21,113 nucleotides of DNA from Hemicentrotus pulcherrimus (Eukaryota > Echinodermata > Echinoidea > Camarodonta > Strongylocentrotidae), in contig BEXV01000389.1 in assembly GCA_003118195.1 (NCBI GenBank), positions 16,407 through 37,519 on the forward strand. The letters are read 5' to 3'. The notes beneath the pieces were generated by a model. It was not told the origin of the DNA. It did no database searches and saw only the letters and a list, made by a program, of their open reading frames with translations. Below are positions 9,129 through 19,122 of this stretch, piece by piece (positions within the stretch are counted from its first letter, which is position 1; each line of letters begins with the position of its first letter). The translations under genes and the position numbers were made by a program.

Positions 9129-9558
9129 GTGAGTTCGATTTGCAGATTTAGATGGAAATAAAATAAGAAAAAGTCTTAAATGTAGTGAAATAAAAAACTA
9201 ATTTTATACACCTATAAAAAGGCTCAATTCCTGAAGTCGCCATCACGTTGAAGTTGTAGGTTAAGATTCCGGTCTCCAGCATTTTTCAAATTTAAAATGA
9301 TTTGTCAACTATTTAAAACAAAAAAATATAATTATTCAATTGATTTATATTATGATATGATTATAAATGTACTTTTCATGATAATCTGTAAGTAGCTAGT
9401 TTGTATATTAATATCTATTATGTTTAAAAATACAGAAATAAAATCAAACAAACATTATTATCCAGATATAGAGCATGAAATGTGCTAGATTGTGATGAGA
9501 GAGAGAGAGAGAGAGAGATAGGGAAAGATACGAGAGAGAGAGGGAAAGCTAAGAGAGA

Positions 9559-9589
<31 letters not shown>

Positions 9590-10584
9590 GAGAGAGGGGG
9601 GGGGAGAGGGGGGTTGATGGTACGGAGAAGAGAGAGAGAGAGCGAGAGAGAGAGAGTTTGAAGAAATTCCCCTCTGATAGACCAGTTCAACATATTCAAA
9701 TGTAATGCATACTTTTTAAACAAATGTTGTTCTTGACATCATGACAGCTTACCAAAGTCTTGCCCGACAGAGCAACATGTAATGTATGCAGACTGGATTC
9801 CAAGTATTAAATATCTTGAATATGATAATAAACCGGTCTATCGTAAGAAAATTGTGCGGTATTGCATTTAAAGCCACATTAGCCCTACAAACATATTGGC
9901 AAATAAATGGCTCGATGGTATGCGCTATCGATAGAACCAATCAAATCATTCCTTAAATGATGATATGGTAAAAGAACGGTATGGAGAGGAAGACTTTCCC
10001 TTTCGTTCTTCCTACCTTGCTGTTCTTCCCTTTTCCTTTCCTCTTGTTGGTGCAAACACCAAGGGGAGGTAGGGCTGGAGCCCACCAAGACCCACAACAT
10101 CAAGTGGTAAGCAAGGATGAAAACAGTAGAATTGGTTGTATTACTGAAAAATGTGACCATTTCTCTGTGCATTCGAGGTTTTTCTTCACATATTCCACCT
10201 TACTAAAAATGAAGTTAACTGTTGTCATTCCACTAAATCATTGTGAATAAAACTGACACAAAGTGATTGGGAAAGGTTGCAAAATAACATGTTTTTATCA
10301 TGAGGTTTGGAATCATCTAAATGGGGTCAATCGTTCTGAAAATCACTGAGCACATGTTTCATATATATTTGATCCAAAGTTTCAAACCTGTTCTATTCAT
10401 ACTTGAGTATAAGGGGGAAGGCGTGGAAGGCACTACTAGTATGATATTTATTTATCCATGATATGAATGGAAGAATGAGAGATCTCGCGAATAGAATTAA
10501 TCAAAAGTAGAATTCAACATTCTTTTTATAAGTTATGTTTTTTTAAAAAGTCATTTTTGAGATAAATATATTCTTCAATTACAG
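9129..10584 (+). other. Intron 2, with GA microsatellite
   Basis: From donor GTGAGT to acceptor TTCAATTACAG. Apart from the GA tract at 9497-9655, nothing coding or structured was recognised. The open frames at 9749-9940, 9885-10172 and 9981-10250 have no FN3 features and no usable splice context. Confidence 0.75.
9497..9655. repeat. (GA)n microsatellite, interrupted
   Basis: A long run of GA dinucleotides is broken by GGGAAAG and GGGGGGG stretches. Its complement creates a spurious Ser/Leu-rich open frame on the minus strand, which is not a gene. Confidence 0.95.
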
Positions 10585-10863
10585 CTATACCTCCTGCTCC
10601 AACGGGCGCTACAATACAACAGACATCCGATACAAGTTATACTATCTCCTGGGGTAACCCGGGAAACGTTGATGGATATGTAATCTCATACGCCAAGAAG
10701 CCTGGTAAAAGCACCTCTATAGACCTGCCTGTTGACAGGACGTCAGAACAGATCCTTAATCTCACACCGAACACCGACTACGTTTTCAACCTATACAGTC
10801 AACGGAATGGTATTAGAACTCAAGCACAACTCACAGTCCTGCCACCCGTAATAACTCCACCAG
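10585..10863 (+). CDS. Exon 3: FN3 domain 2
   Basis: 93 codons, phase 1 at both ends (TTACAG|CT ... CCACCAG|GTAATT). The split codon gives Ala, followed by IPPAPTGATIQQTSDTSYTI and SW with the strand-B Trp at residue 23. VDGYVISY forms strand C. LNLTPNTDYVFNLYS is a textbook E-F loop and strand F with the conserved Leu, Pro and Tyr. N-L-T in that loop is a potential N-glycosylation site. The exon has no ATG, so a simple start-to-stop search would miss it. It ends in the proline-rich linker LPPVITPP. I rate it as a clear FN3 domain. Confidence 0.88.
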
Positions 10864-11758
10864 GTAATTCATAAAAGCATATTCATGAAAGCATACCAAC
10901 TTTAATCCTTTTAAAGTTACAAAATCCTGTTAAACATGACAACTGAAATCATGTCAGTATGAAACCAATTTCTCATTTTCATTTCAGGAATTGACTCATT
11001 TCGGTCTTGGATTGCTAAGTTATTTGCTCACATTTCCAAGCAAGTTAACTTTAAAATACAAGGTTTGCTTTTTATGTTCTAGATAGGATCGAAAAGATGC
11101 ATGCAAATGAGTTTATCATATGATCTGTTTGCATTTGAAATGAGATTGTATGCATCTATCAAATATAGCTGTCAGGCTAAGTACGATAGGCGCACACACA
11201 GCCTCAACAAGAGCAGATAGATCCTTTTATACATCATGAGAAAATGAAAACATGCTTCATTTATTGTATACGACAAAACCCCCAAGATCCTTGATATTTT
11301 ATTTCAAAAGGAGTCATTATAAGATTGTTCAATGTAATTATTGATGGCAAATAAATCTCATATTTAGTACTAGTAGACTTGAACTTGAGCGTGCACACGA
11401 AATTGAACGCATTTATTTCTACATGCATACACATGCTGGGATATGCAGGTTTTCGCCAACCTCATCGCTTACATCAGAATTGTTGAATAACGGGGGCTTT
11501 TTCATAAAATCATAAAAATGTGTGATAGCATTAATATTACTGATAGCATTAATATTACTGTAGATGAATCGCACTCGCCTGGGCTCAACCAGTCATTTGA
11601 TTAAGATTAAGGAGTGCAGTTTTATAGTAGTGTGTAGTCTAGAAAACAAATATCCTTCATTCCGCATCTCTTGTCTAAATGGAGCTACCAATTTTTTCTG
11701 CAGGATATCAAACTCTTTTAATGTTTTGTTCAATTAAAACAATTCATTTAAATTACAG
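10864..11758 (+). other. Intron 3
   Basis: From donor GTAATT to acceptor AAATTACAG. It contains an exact 18-bp tandem duplication at 11523-11558 and a good but apparently unused acceptor, CATTTTCATTTCAG, ending at 10987. Nothing else was recognised. Confidence 0.75.
11523..11558. repeat. Exact 18-bp tandem duplication
   Basis: TGATAGCATTAATATTAC occurs twice in a row without mismatch, in the middle of intron 3. It is probably a recent slippage or repair duplication and may vary in length between individuals. Confidence 0.9.
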
Positions 11759-12034
11759 AGGATACTGTTATCACTATTGACGACCTGGGCGAGGACTACA
11801 TCAACTTTATCTGGGACCATGACTCGACACAGGGCATTGTATCTTACGTCGTCACACTCTTTGCTTCTGATGGTAGCACAATAGTGTTCAACCCACAACC
11901 TCTTGCTCCAATGACAAGTATGAGCCATCGATTCAGTGGACTTATCCCAGGAACACAGTACGTCATTGATGTGGACATCATTACGAGTTCAAATCCAACT
12001 CCAAGTGATTTTGCCCGAGAAGCTCTATTTACAC
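11759..12034 (+). CDS. Exon 4: FN3 domain 3
   Basis: 92 codons, phase 1 at both ends (AATTACAG|AG ... TTTACAC|GTAAGC). The split first codon is G+AG, Glu. The domain reads EDTVITIDDLGEDYINFIW with Trp at residue 19. GIVSYVVTLF is strand C, and LIPGTQYVIDVDII gives the conserved L-x-P-G-T-x-Y of strands E-F. It starts directly in the domain, without the proline-rich lead of neighbouring domains. The acceptor has a weak pyrimidine tract, which could make inclusion of this cassette variable. Its last base is C, so the next split codon becomes Arg. Unrelated open frames on the minus strand across this exon are shadows. Confidence 0.88.
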
Positions 12035-13901
12035 GTAAGCACAATTATGTTGTAGATACTAATTGTACTGTACATTTTAAAATGTAGAGGTGTTGTGGTT
12101 ATTTGCCTAAGTCACTGTACTGTAGATCACAAATTAAGGGGTTTGATATCTTGCAATGGCACTTATTTCTTATGCCTGTTTTCAAGACTTTGATCTCCTT
12201 TGCCACCTTTGACCTTTGCGATAGGTTTAATTCCTTGAATGCAGTATAAAGAGATAGTCCGCAGATTTTGGAAGCACACAGAAACGTTATACCACATCAT
12301 TCTCTCATCTTGATGCATTGTATTAATTTCCATGAGCTGTTTGGCAAAGCTGTTGTAGGGTTTTTCTTGCACCCTAGCTGTCCCCCTTTTTATACGGTAC
12401 GTATTTTCTTCGATACACAAGAGGGCTGCAAACAAATAAAGGTTCAGGTTTACTGTACTGGAGATATATCATCAATATTGTATTTATGTATGGAGAAATA
12501 CGTGTTTGAAAAATGATATGGAAACTAATAAATTCATTTTGAATTCAATATATATATACACCCAGCAAAAAAGGAAATTGGACATTATTTATTGGTAAGA
12601 TTGTATAATAAATATTTAATGCAGTTGTCTTTCATATATCGAAATAAACAAAATTATTCTTCTTTTAGATTGTATGCAATTAGAATCATATCATTCCTGC
12701 ATGGGTGAGCATAGCAATTTAACAATAAATGAGTCTCTAAAAAGGGGTTGACAAATTGGGTATATCTGGCCATTCAATCTTATTAGAATATTGGGGGTAT
12801 GCTATGGCTCATCCACGATATTGAGATGAATATTGACTCTGCTAATCAAAACCATGCGATCCTGAGATCAACCTTCCTCATCGATTCTGTTTGTTTTTAC
12901 TGTTGAACAAGAATGTCTAACACAGACGCAAATTGCAATTAACATTATAATGGCTACTTGTTCTACATTTGCTATTTTTCCTTAATCAGACTTTCTAACG
13001 TTTATTTAAACAAATATGCCCATCCAAGCGTGGTCTTAAATTTTATGCATAGTATAGTAAATTTTATTGACAGCTTATATGAAAATTGTGAAAAATATAG
13101 AGTGTCCAATTTTTTTCGCTGAGTGTATATATATATATATATATATGTATAGTAAAGTGATCATAATGCATAACCTTAATTTGCGCAAAGTTTCATATCT
13201 CACATGATCGGTTTGATTTCAAAAATCTCATACCACCAATTGAAAGAGACACATAAAATTCCTATCTACAAAACTTTGTTTGAAATTTTGAAATTATGAC
13301 AATGTTAACAAAAGATCAGCAAATTGTGCAATTCGTCTTTTGCATTCGTTCTAGTAAAAAAAGGAGAACTTGCCAACAAGATGTTATCATAATTGTAGGT
13401 AAAAAGTGATACCAACTGAATCTATGGTATTGTGCCTTGACATTTATGTAAATATCTCACCTTCAATGGATCGCTAAAAAAAAAAAATCTCCTTTACACT
13501 CTTGCGCGTGAACTAGGACTTATTGTTTTATGATTTTCTTTTCAACTGTAATCCATTCTGACCTGTCATTGCATTTTGAGATTGCGATATCGCCGGTATT
13601 AAATTGGTGATGATTTTTTCAATTGCACCTATCTGTAGTGTATACACTTTTTGCTGTCAATTCGGTAGTAATTGATCTAAATAAGTTAGTATAGCATATG
13701 AGAAATTAAGGATCAAATATCACATTCTTCATTTTTTTTTGTAATGTGCATAAACTTTTAACATGTCATCATAAACATTCATACATACATAAAATTACCT
13801 TCTAAACAGTTTTTTTAAATTGTATATTTCTGACAAGTTTTTAAATACACTTGATGGCAAACAAAGTTGATAGATCCGTTTGAACATCATATGTTTTACA
13901 G
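12035..13901 (+). other. Intron 4, with mariner-type MITE
   Basis: From donor GTAAGC to acceptor TATGTTTTACAG. It contains the inverted-repeat element at 12559-13125 and TA-rich tracts at its edges. The open frames at 12163-12435 and 12268-12516 show no FN3 features. 13150-13890 is AT-rich with nothing recognised. Confidence 0.75.
12559..13125. mobile_element. 567-bp TA-flanked MITE (Tc1/mariner-type)
   Basis: The left end reads CACCCAGCAAAAAAGGAAAT followed by TGGACATT. The right end on the opposite strand reads CACTCAGCGAAAAAAATTGG followed by ACACT. The inverted ends match over about 25 bases with a small gap. Both are flanked by TA inside TATATA tracts, as expected from TA-target insertion, so the exact edge could shift by a few TA units. 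There is no transposase ORF in the 567 bases, so this is a non-autonomous derivative. The family assignment rests on the TA flank and is tentative; the element structure itself is clear. Confidence 0.75.
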
Positions 13902-14180
13902 GACCAAAGCCACCTAGAAACGTCTTTCTTTACCAGCTCAGTGATTCCGCCATTTTGTTCAGATGGCAATCTCCGCTTCCACCTAACAACTTCTTTGTGG
14001 ACTACTTGGTGTCAGTCGTCGATCAGAATACAGGGGTTGTCCTAGAGAACGTCCTACCCCAAGGAGCTTCGAGCAATGCTATACGTGGTCTCCAGTCAGG
14101 GGCTAATTATGAATTGGGCGTCTATACAAATATTGAGCCTATTACGAGTGTTGAAGCTGAGTTCACTGTTGTGCCATTAG
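13902..14180 (+). CDS. Exon 5: FN3 domain 4
   Basis: 93 codons, phase 1 at both ends (GTTTTACAG|GA ... CCATTAG|GTAAGC). C from exon 4 plus GA gives Arg, then PKPPRNVFLYQLSDSAILF and RW, with the strand-B Trp at residue 22. VDYLVSVVD is strand C. IRGLQSGANYELGVYTN is the E-F loop and strand F, with the conserved Tyr. The proline-rich start (PKPPRNV) is the canonical FN3 N-terminus. The open frame runs a little way past both splice sites, but the protein similarity ends at them. Confidence 0.9.
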
Positions 14181-14411
14181 GTAAGCGACTTGTCTTTATT
14201 TTAAGTTCAAATCGAATTTTTAAGGATATAGAGGCATAAGTGAATTGTACGCTACATTGAGGCCGAATAATTTTATTAAGAAATGACGTAGATCAAGAGA
14301 AGGTTTTGTATAAGTTGCCAAAAACAACAGTAGAACCATGCTAAAAGGGAACAGAGAAGAGTTTTATCACAAGTTTTCATTCCTTACATTAATTTCCCAA
14401 ACTCTATACAG

Positions 14412-14678
14412 TCGGTACTGCAGGTGATGTGGCCATTGGGGCAGTGACAGCTCGGGAACTGGTGGTTCTCTGGATGTCCCAGGGCATAGATGCTCAGTCC
14501 TTCGTAGTGCGCCTGTTCAGTGAGGATGGCACAGAGGAGTATTCGCAAAATGTCCCTGCTGGAACTACATCTGCGATATTTGAGAATTTGACACCTAACA
14601 CCCTGTACACCACTGTCGTTGAGGCCATAACTACGGCTGGAGGCTCAACAACTGTTGGCTCTGACTCGGCAACAACCA
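14412..14678 (+). CDS. Exon 6: FN3 domain 5, with two in-frame acceptors
   Basis: 89 codons from the acceptor TCTATACAG (ending 14411) to the donor ACCA|GTAAGA. The domain includes GDVAIGAVTARELVVLW with Trp at residue 21, SFVVRLF as strand C, and FENLTPNTLYTTVVEAI with the L-x-P-x-T-x-Y signature and an N-L-T glycosylation sequon. A second acceptor, TACTGCAG, ends at 14423. It is also phase 1, so using it would remove only four residues (VGTA, or the equivalent after codon joining) from the linker before this domain. The upstream intron is only 231 bases, the shortest in the gene. The exon ends with A, so the next split codon is Asn. Confidence 0.88.
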
Positions 14679-15817
14679 GTAAGAAATACAGAATCTTGTC
14701 AGAAATCCTACAGAAGAATACAAAGATAGAAGGATAAAGTAGATTAGTCTGTTGATTACAGCTACAAGCATTGTGTTAACTGGGTGGAACTCAACAATGC
14801 TCCTATAGTGCCAATTAGGAGGCCTTTTTACAGTATAGGACTATTTTCAATATTTGATAATAATAATAATAATATTCGGTTCTTGAATAACGCACATCAC
14901 ATTTAAACGTCTGTATGCGCTTCCAAATTCGGAAATTACTACATGAATATTTACTGGCTTTGAGGGGGATAAGTATGAGACTATAATAAAGGTGCAATTG
15001 TTTTGTCTCTTTCTTCAAATCTTACAATATGGCTATATTAAGGGAAATAAAGTACAAGTTGGAAAAACCCTAATAAATCAAATCAATAAATCAATACGAA
15101 AAGTGTTAAATATTTTATAATTTAATTGTCCAACTTGTCGTTTTTTAATTCTCACTCACTCAGGTCTCAAATATTATTTAAAGTAGGGATTGTGACTTTG
15201 GGGAAATAATCATAAAGCAGTGAGGAACAGACTCTGAAAACGTTGTTGATAGTTTGTTGATGAATAAAAAAAATAAAAAAACGCAATTTTTGGCAGTAGA
15301 TCAATCAGTTTGGAAAGTGAGCGGGGATAATTTTTTTTCAACTGTCAGCCCTGATATAAGGGCAGTTTGAGCTGATGTTGGAGTTTATAGCCCTATAGCT
15401 ACCAGCCAACATTGTTTTGTTGGTAGCAGAAAGATTTATTTTAGATATTACCATTGCAGGTCTACTTAATTTCTACTTACTGAATGGCAATGTTAAATTA
15501 TGAAACACACAGATGTGGCAGAAACCAAGTTAGAAATAGTATTAAAGTGTATGTGATTTATCTGCTAATCTTAAATACAAACTGAATTTCGCTGTATTAT
15601 GTAATGCTGATCGTAATAAATCGTCAAGGCTAAACACAGCCCCATCATTTAGAGAGAATGAACGAATCATATACAGTTGTGGTCCTTATGCAAGAAACAA
15701 AAGTAAACAAATATTTATGTTTTACATTTCATGTTAATTTTACGCCGGAAATTTTGTATCAATAAATACGTTTAATTCAACCGATTTCTCACTTTATGTC
15801 ATCTTTTATTGTTACAG
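14679..15817 (+). other. Intron 6
   Basis: From donor GTAAGA to acceptor TTTTATTGTTACAG. It contains a short ATA repeat (about 14857-14874) and a perfect 10-base inverted repeat, ACAAGTTGGA at 15054-15063 with its complement at 15129-15138. No coding sequence was seen. Confidence 0.75.
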
Positions 15818-16084
15818 ATACTCTACCAGATGCTACCAGCGTACTTGTGGATAGCACAACTTCAAATTCAGCAACACTGTCGTGGACCGCTGTCCCGGCG
15901 GCCACAGGTTACATCATATCATACATCAGTCAAGATCGCTCGGATACTGGGACGTTTGTCTCAACGGGGCCCGGTTCCACAGCCACCGTACCCGGTCTAC
16001 AGCCACAGACAACTTATACATTCTCTGTAGTAGGAACAGATGGAACTGATGTCGTAAATGTAGGAACAGCTGATGGAACAACAG
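15818..16084 (+). CDS. Exon 7: FN3 domain 6
   Basis: 89 codons, phase 1 at both ends (GTTACAG|AT ... ACAACAG|GTAAGA). A from exon 6 plus AT gives Asn, then TLPDATSVLVDSTTSNSATL and SW, with Trp at residue 23. ATGYIISYIS is strand C, and VPGLQPQTTYTFSVVG is the E-F loop and strand F. It ends in GTADGTTG. This exon begins a subgroup with exons 8 and 9: all three share a LSW/LSY-T-x-V core, Thr/Ser-rich loops and a TTG linker. This suggests they arose by duplication among themselves. Confidence 0.92.
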
Positions 16085-16286
16085 GTAAGAAAGGATAAGT
16101 GATGATCCCAAACCACTGAGAAAGCCAGGCTTGCATATTATATATGCAGGATAATTAATAAATGTATATTTCAGATATATAAGAAGGAAACAAATACAAT
16201 GTCGTAGGGTTGGTACTATTATAAACATCTAATGAGTAAAGGGTGGGTGACACAAGAAGATGAGAACGATTACAGTGAAAATACTA

Positions 16287-16495
16287 AGGATAATGATGAT
16301 AATGATGATAACAATAATGATTTGAATAATCACAATAATAATAACAATTATAATAACTATCATATTGATAATAATAGTAATAAAATTATGGTGAGAATAA
16401 TGATAAAACAAGAATCGGAAGAAGAGGAAGAAGGAGGAGCATAATGCTGATGATAACATTACTACTACCTGTACTACTTCTACTACTATAACTAA
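16287..16495. repeat. Imperfect trinucleotide microsatellite (GAT/AAT/GAA/CTA)
   Basis: GATAAT-type units give way to AATAAT, then GAAGAG, then CTACTA units. In one forward frame this reads as an Asp/Asn-rich then Glu-rich peptide, an artefact of the repeat. Confidence 0.9.
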
Positions 16496-17004
16496 AAAGA
16501 AATATTTCTAACGCGCCTAATACGTTTCTTGGTGCCATGGTGGTATTGTCCTTGCAGCTATTAGACAAAGCAAAGTTCTTATACCCAACAGAGAGCTAGG
16601 ACAACAACACCAGAGTGACAATGCTACATAATCCATAATATACATCCTATAGAATACTGATATACTATAAACAATGCTCTCACAACTGACTGAACAATTA
16701 CATTTACAACAAAATGTACTGTTCAATGTTTTTTTGTAGCGAAAGTGTCACTTTAAACTCAGGAATATCCTGTAGTAATATTTAGTGTCCATGTCATGAT
16801 GACATATCTTAGTTTCCGTCATTAAGTTATTCGCAGTGGAAAATCTTATTTTGGATACTATTTTTCTTACAAAAGTACACTGTCAACTACTTTGATACTT
16901 GTAGTAAAATCACTTGTATTCTTTATTGCGTTTCCCTGCTCCTGCTCCTGAAGTTAGTAAACCATTTATTTCATCAGCTTTTCAAGTTGGAAGGGGACAA
17001 TATT

Positions 17005-17165
17005 GTGCAGTTGACATATAAGCAGATGTGGGGGATTGATGCATTTAGGTATCATAAGACAAGAAGCTGAAAGGCTGTCCAAAGCGAATTTAGAGCCTTT
17101 GAACATAGGACCAAGCCCCTGTGAAAGCTATTAAAGATGAATTACTTTAAACATGAAACATTACA
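17005..17165 (+). repeat. Dispersed repeat copy B, left part
   Basis: Matches copy A (about 6205-6350) in order: GTGCAGTTGACA, ATCATAAGACAAGAAG, GGCTGTCCAAA, CCTGTGAAAGCT, then ATTACTTTAAAC. The similarity stops near 17165 and resumes near 17860. Confidence 0.55.
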
Positions 17166-17854
17166 GCGTAAATAAATTCAATCTATTTAATTAAATCCAG
17201 TTTGGTTTATTAAAGATACAAAGTAATAGTCTATGAGCTTATTGCTTAAAGTGATATCTTAAATTACACACTCATAAGAAGTCCGAAATCACACTTGTAT
17301 AAGTATAAGTTACAAGTATAAGTTTTGGAAACAAAACCCTAATAATGATGCAGAATAGAGAAAAAATCATTTGATTTGATACAGAATAAATATAAGTACA
17401 TGATCAAAAAGTTATTTTTCCAAAGTACATAATTATGTGTAAATCAAAGTTGTGTGATATTTATTGATTAAATGACCGATTGGTATTAAGCAAATCAATC
17501 AATGGGAATATATTGCATGGAGATAAAATCGTAATTTTTTGAAAATTATCATTATTTATCAATTTAACATGAGAAAATACATAGCGTTTAAATCACAGGA
17601 GCAGGACATATCAATGTTTACAACAATTGTATTGTTTAATAATAATAATGATAATAATCAGGCCTTAAATATACATATAGAAACAAGGGGTATTATATGA
17701 TAACAATAGCAATAGATGACAGTATGACTGGGCATTATTCAGTGTGACAAGAGTGGGACGCTTGATTATTTATATCATTAAGTTATGGGGAATAAGACTT
17801 TAACCTTAAAATGATTTTAATCTTAGACTAGCACATTATATTAATGATCCGTAC

Positions 17855-17965
17855 GCAATTAGACCAGCTCCAAACTTGGCACAAGGTGATTTTGACACAA
17901 CGTTTAAAAACTTTGAGTGCTTAGTAATCAATTGGAGAAAAAGTATGATAAGGACGGAATTTTAC
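17855..17965 (+). repeat. Dispersed repeat copy B, right part
   Basis: CAAACTTGGCACAAGGTGATT and TTGACACAACGTTTAAA continue the match to copy A (about 6410-6480). The same block appears inverted at 3632-3664 (TTGTCAAAATCCTCTTGTACC then AAGTTTGAGCT), so it occurs at least three times in the window. Confidence 0.55.
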
Positions 17966-18335
17966 ATCTTTACCGTAAAATAAGTTTCCAAAACCACAGG
18001 TGATATATCCCAATAAAAAAGATGCTACCATATCTAAACTTAGTTTTGTTTGACTTAATTGCAACTAGATGTTATACCTACTTTTGCATATCATTTGGTA
18101 AAAATAATACTGATGACTATTATAAACACAGAAATTTGAGCATATGCTGCTTTAACATTCGTATATGATTTATCCAGGCCCTAGATAGGAGCATGATTAC
18201 ATATATAGTGCATTAGGTTTGTAATACATTGCTTTATAGATTACTTTTTCTTTCAAGAACGATATTTAATTGAATTATAAAATAATGATACCATTGACTT
18301 TAATCAAGTATAACATTATTTTGATGTATTGACAG

Positions 18336-18596
18336 CTTTACAGACGGGTGTATTAGTGGACGGAGTTACAGAGAACACCATCACGCTGTCCTGGACGAAT
18401 GTAGATGGTAGTTTTTTCTACCAGATCTTCTATAGGCCTTCTGGTTCAGCTGAGGCAGAACAGCAAGTGACTTCTAATGCTGGTACCACAGTAACAACGC
18501 TTACGGGACTAACACCGTCAACAATGTACGATCTTAGAGTGGTAGCAGTCTCACCTAACGGGCAACTAGAACTCGGCAGCACAACAGCAACAACAG
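18336..18596 (+). CDS. Exon 8: FN3 domain 7
   Basis: 87 codons, phase 1 at both ends (TTGACAG|CT ... ACAACAG|GTTAGT). The split codon gives Ala, then LQTGVLVDGVTENTITLSW with Trp at residue 20. FFYQIFYRP is strand C, and LTGLTPSTMYDLRVVAVSPN holds the full L-T-P-x-T-x-Y signature. The ending NGQLELGSTTATTG is nearly the same as that of exon 9 (NGQLDLGSVSGTTG), the strongest pairwise resemblance among the eight domains. The donor GTTAGT is the least canonical of the gene. Confidence 0.92.
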
Positions 18597-19122
18597 GTTA
18601 GTGTTCTGTAGCCGCTAAGAACACAATAAGTCTTCAGTATCAGCAGGGCTGACGGCTAAAGACTTTTTTGTTGTTGTTGTGTGTATTTGTATGTGATTGA
18701 ATACTTTTAAATAGATGATGACTAGGCCTTGTAGCAATTGCCTGTTGCACACAGGTGAAATTTGCTGACATAGGAACACGTTCACACATACACACCCACA
18801 TCTACCCACCTCCCAAAAGGCACCTACACAAAGAGAAAGCCTTTTCATTATGACCAATGCCCCTGCTTTATCAAAACCGTGTAATTTTGTTGTGTTACTT
18901 TTTATGTGGTAATAACATTCATTATCATGTCGTCTTTTTGTTCTTTGTTCCCGCTTTCAGTATAAATACGCCTTGTCTTGTTTTCCTATCCTCGTTCTCT
19001 CTTCTCTATGAACATGTGAACAAAGAAACTAAAACAGCCAATAGATGAAATGCTATATTGAGACAAAGACGCATGCCAGAGATAGATAAAGACATGACAG
19101 TAGTCTCCACTTTTCATTTCAG
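18597..19122 (+). other. Intron 8
   Basis: From donor GTTAGT to acceptor CTTTTCATTTCAG. No repeat or coding sequence was recognised. The open frames at 18615-18857 (minus) and 18857-19048 (plus) have no supporting features. Confidence 0.75.

Larger units (their letters stand above)
16085..18335 (+). other. Intron 7, with microsatellite and split dispersed repeat
   Basis: From donor GTAAGA to acceptor GTATTGACAG. It contains the trinucleotide tract at 16287-16495 and the two halves of dispersed repeat copy B. Between them lies about 690 bases of AT-rich DNA with short ATA repeats (17637-17658). No FN3-like frame was found. A longer than average gap between otherwise regular exons could hide a degraded cassette, but none was seen. 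Confidence 0.75.

Noticed and set aside
8791..9132. 113-codon open frame with an ATG overlapping exon 2
   Set aside because: It is in a different frame from the FN3 domain, and its Arg-rich sequence is a shadow. The FN3 frame with an acceptor at 8852 fits phase and family.
9424..9723. Ser/Leu-rich 99-codon open frame on the minus strand
   Set aside because: It is the translation of the GA microsatellite and its flanks; there is no other sign of coding.
11734..12044. Minus-strand open frames across exon 4
   Set aside because: They are antisense to a clear FN3 exon and carry no motif of their own.
16232..16444. Asp/Asn/Glu-rich 70-codon open frame on the plus strand (and its minus-strand Ile-rich counterpart)
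   Set aside because: Produced by the trinucleotide microsatellite, with no splice context or domain.
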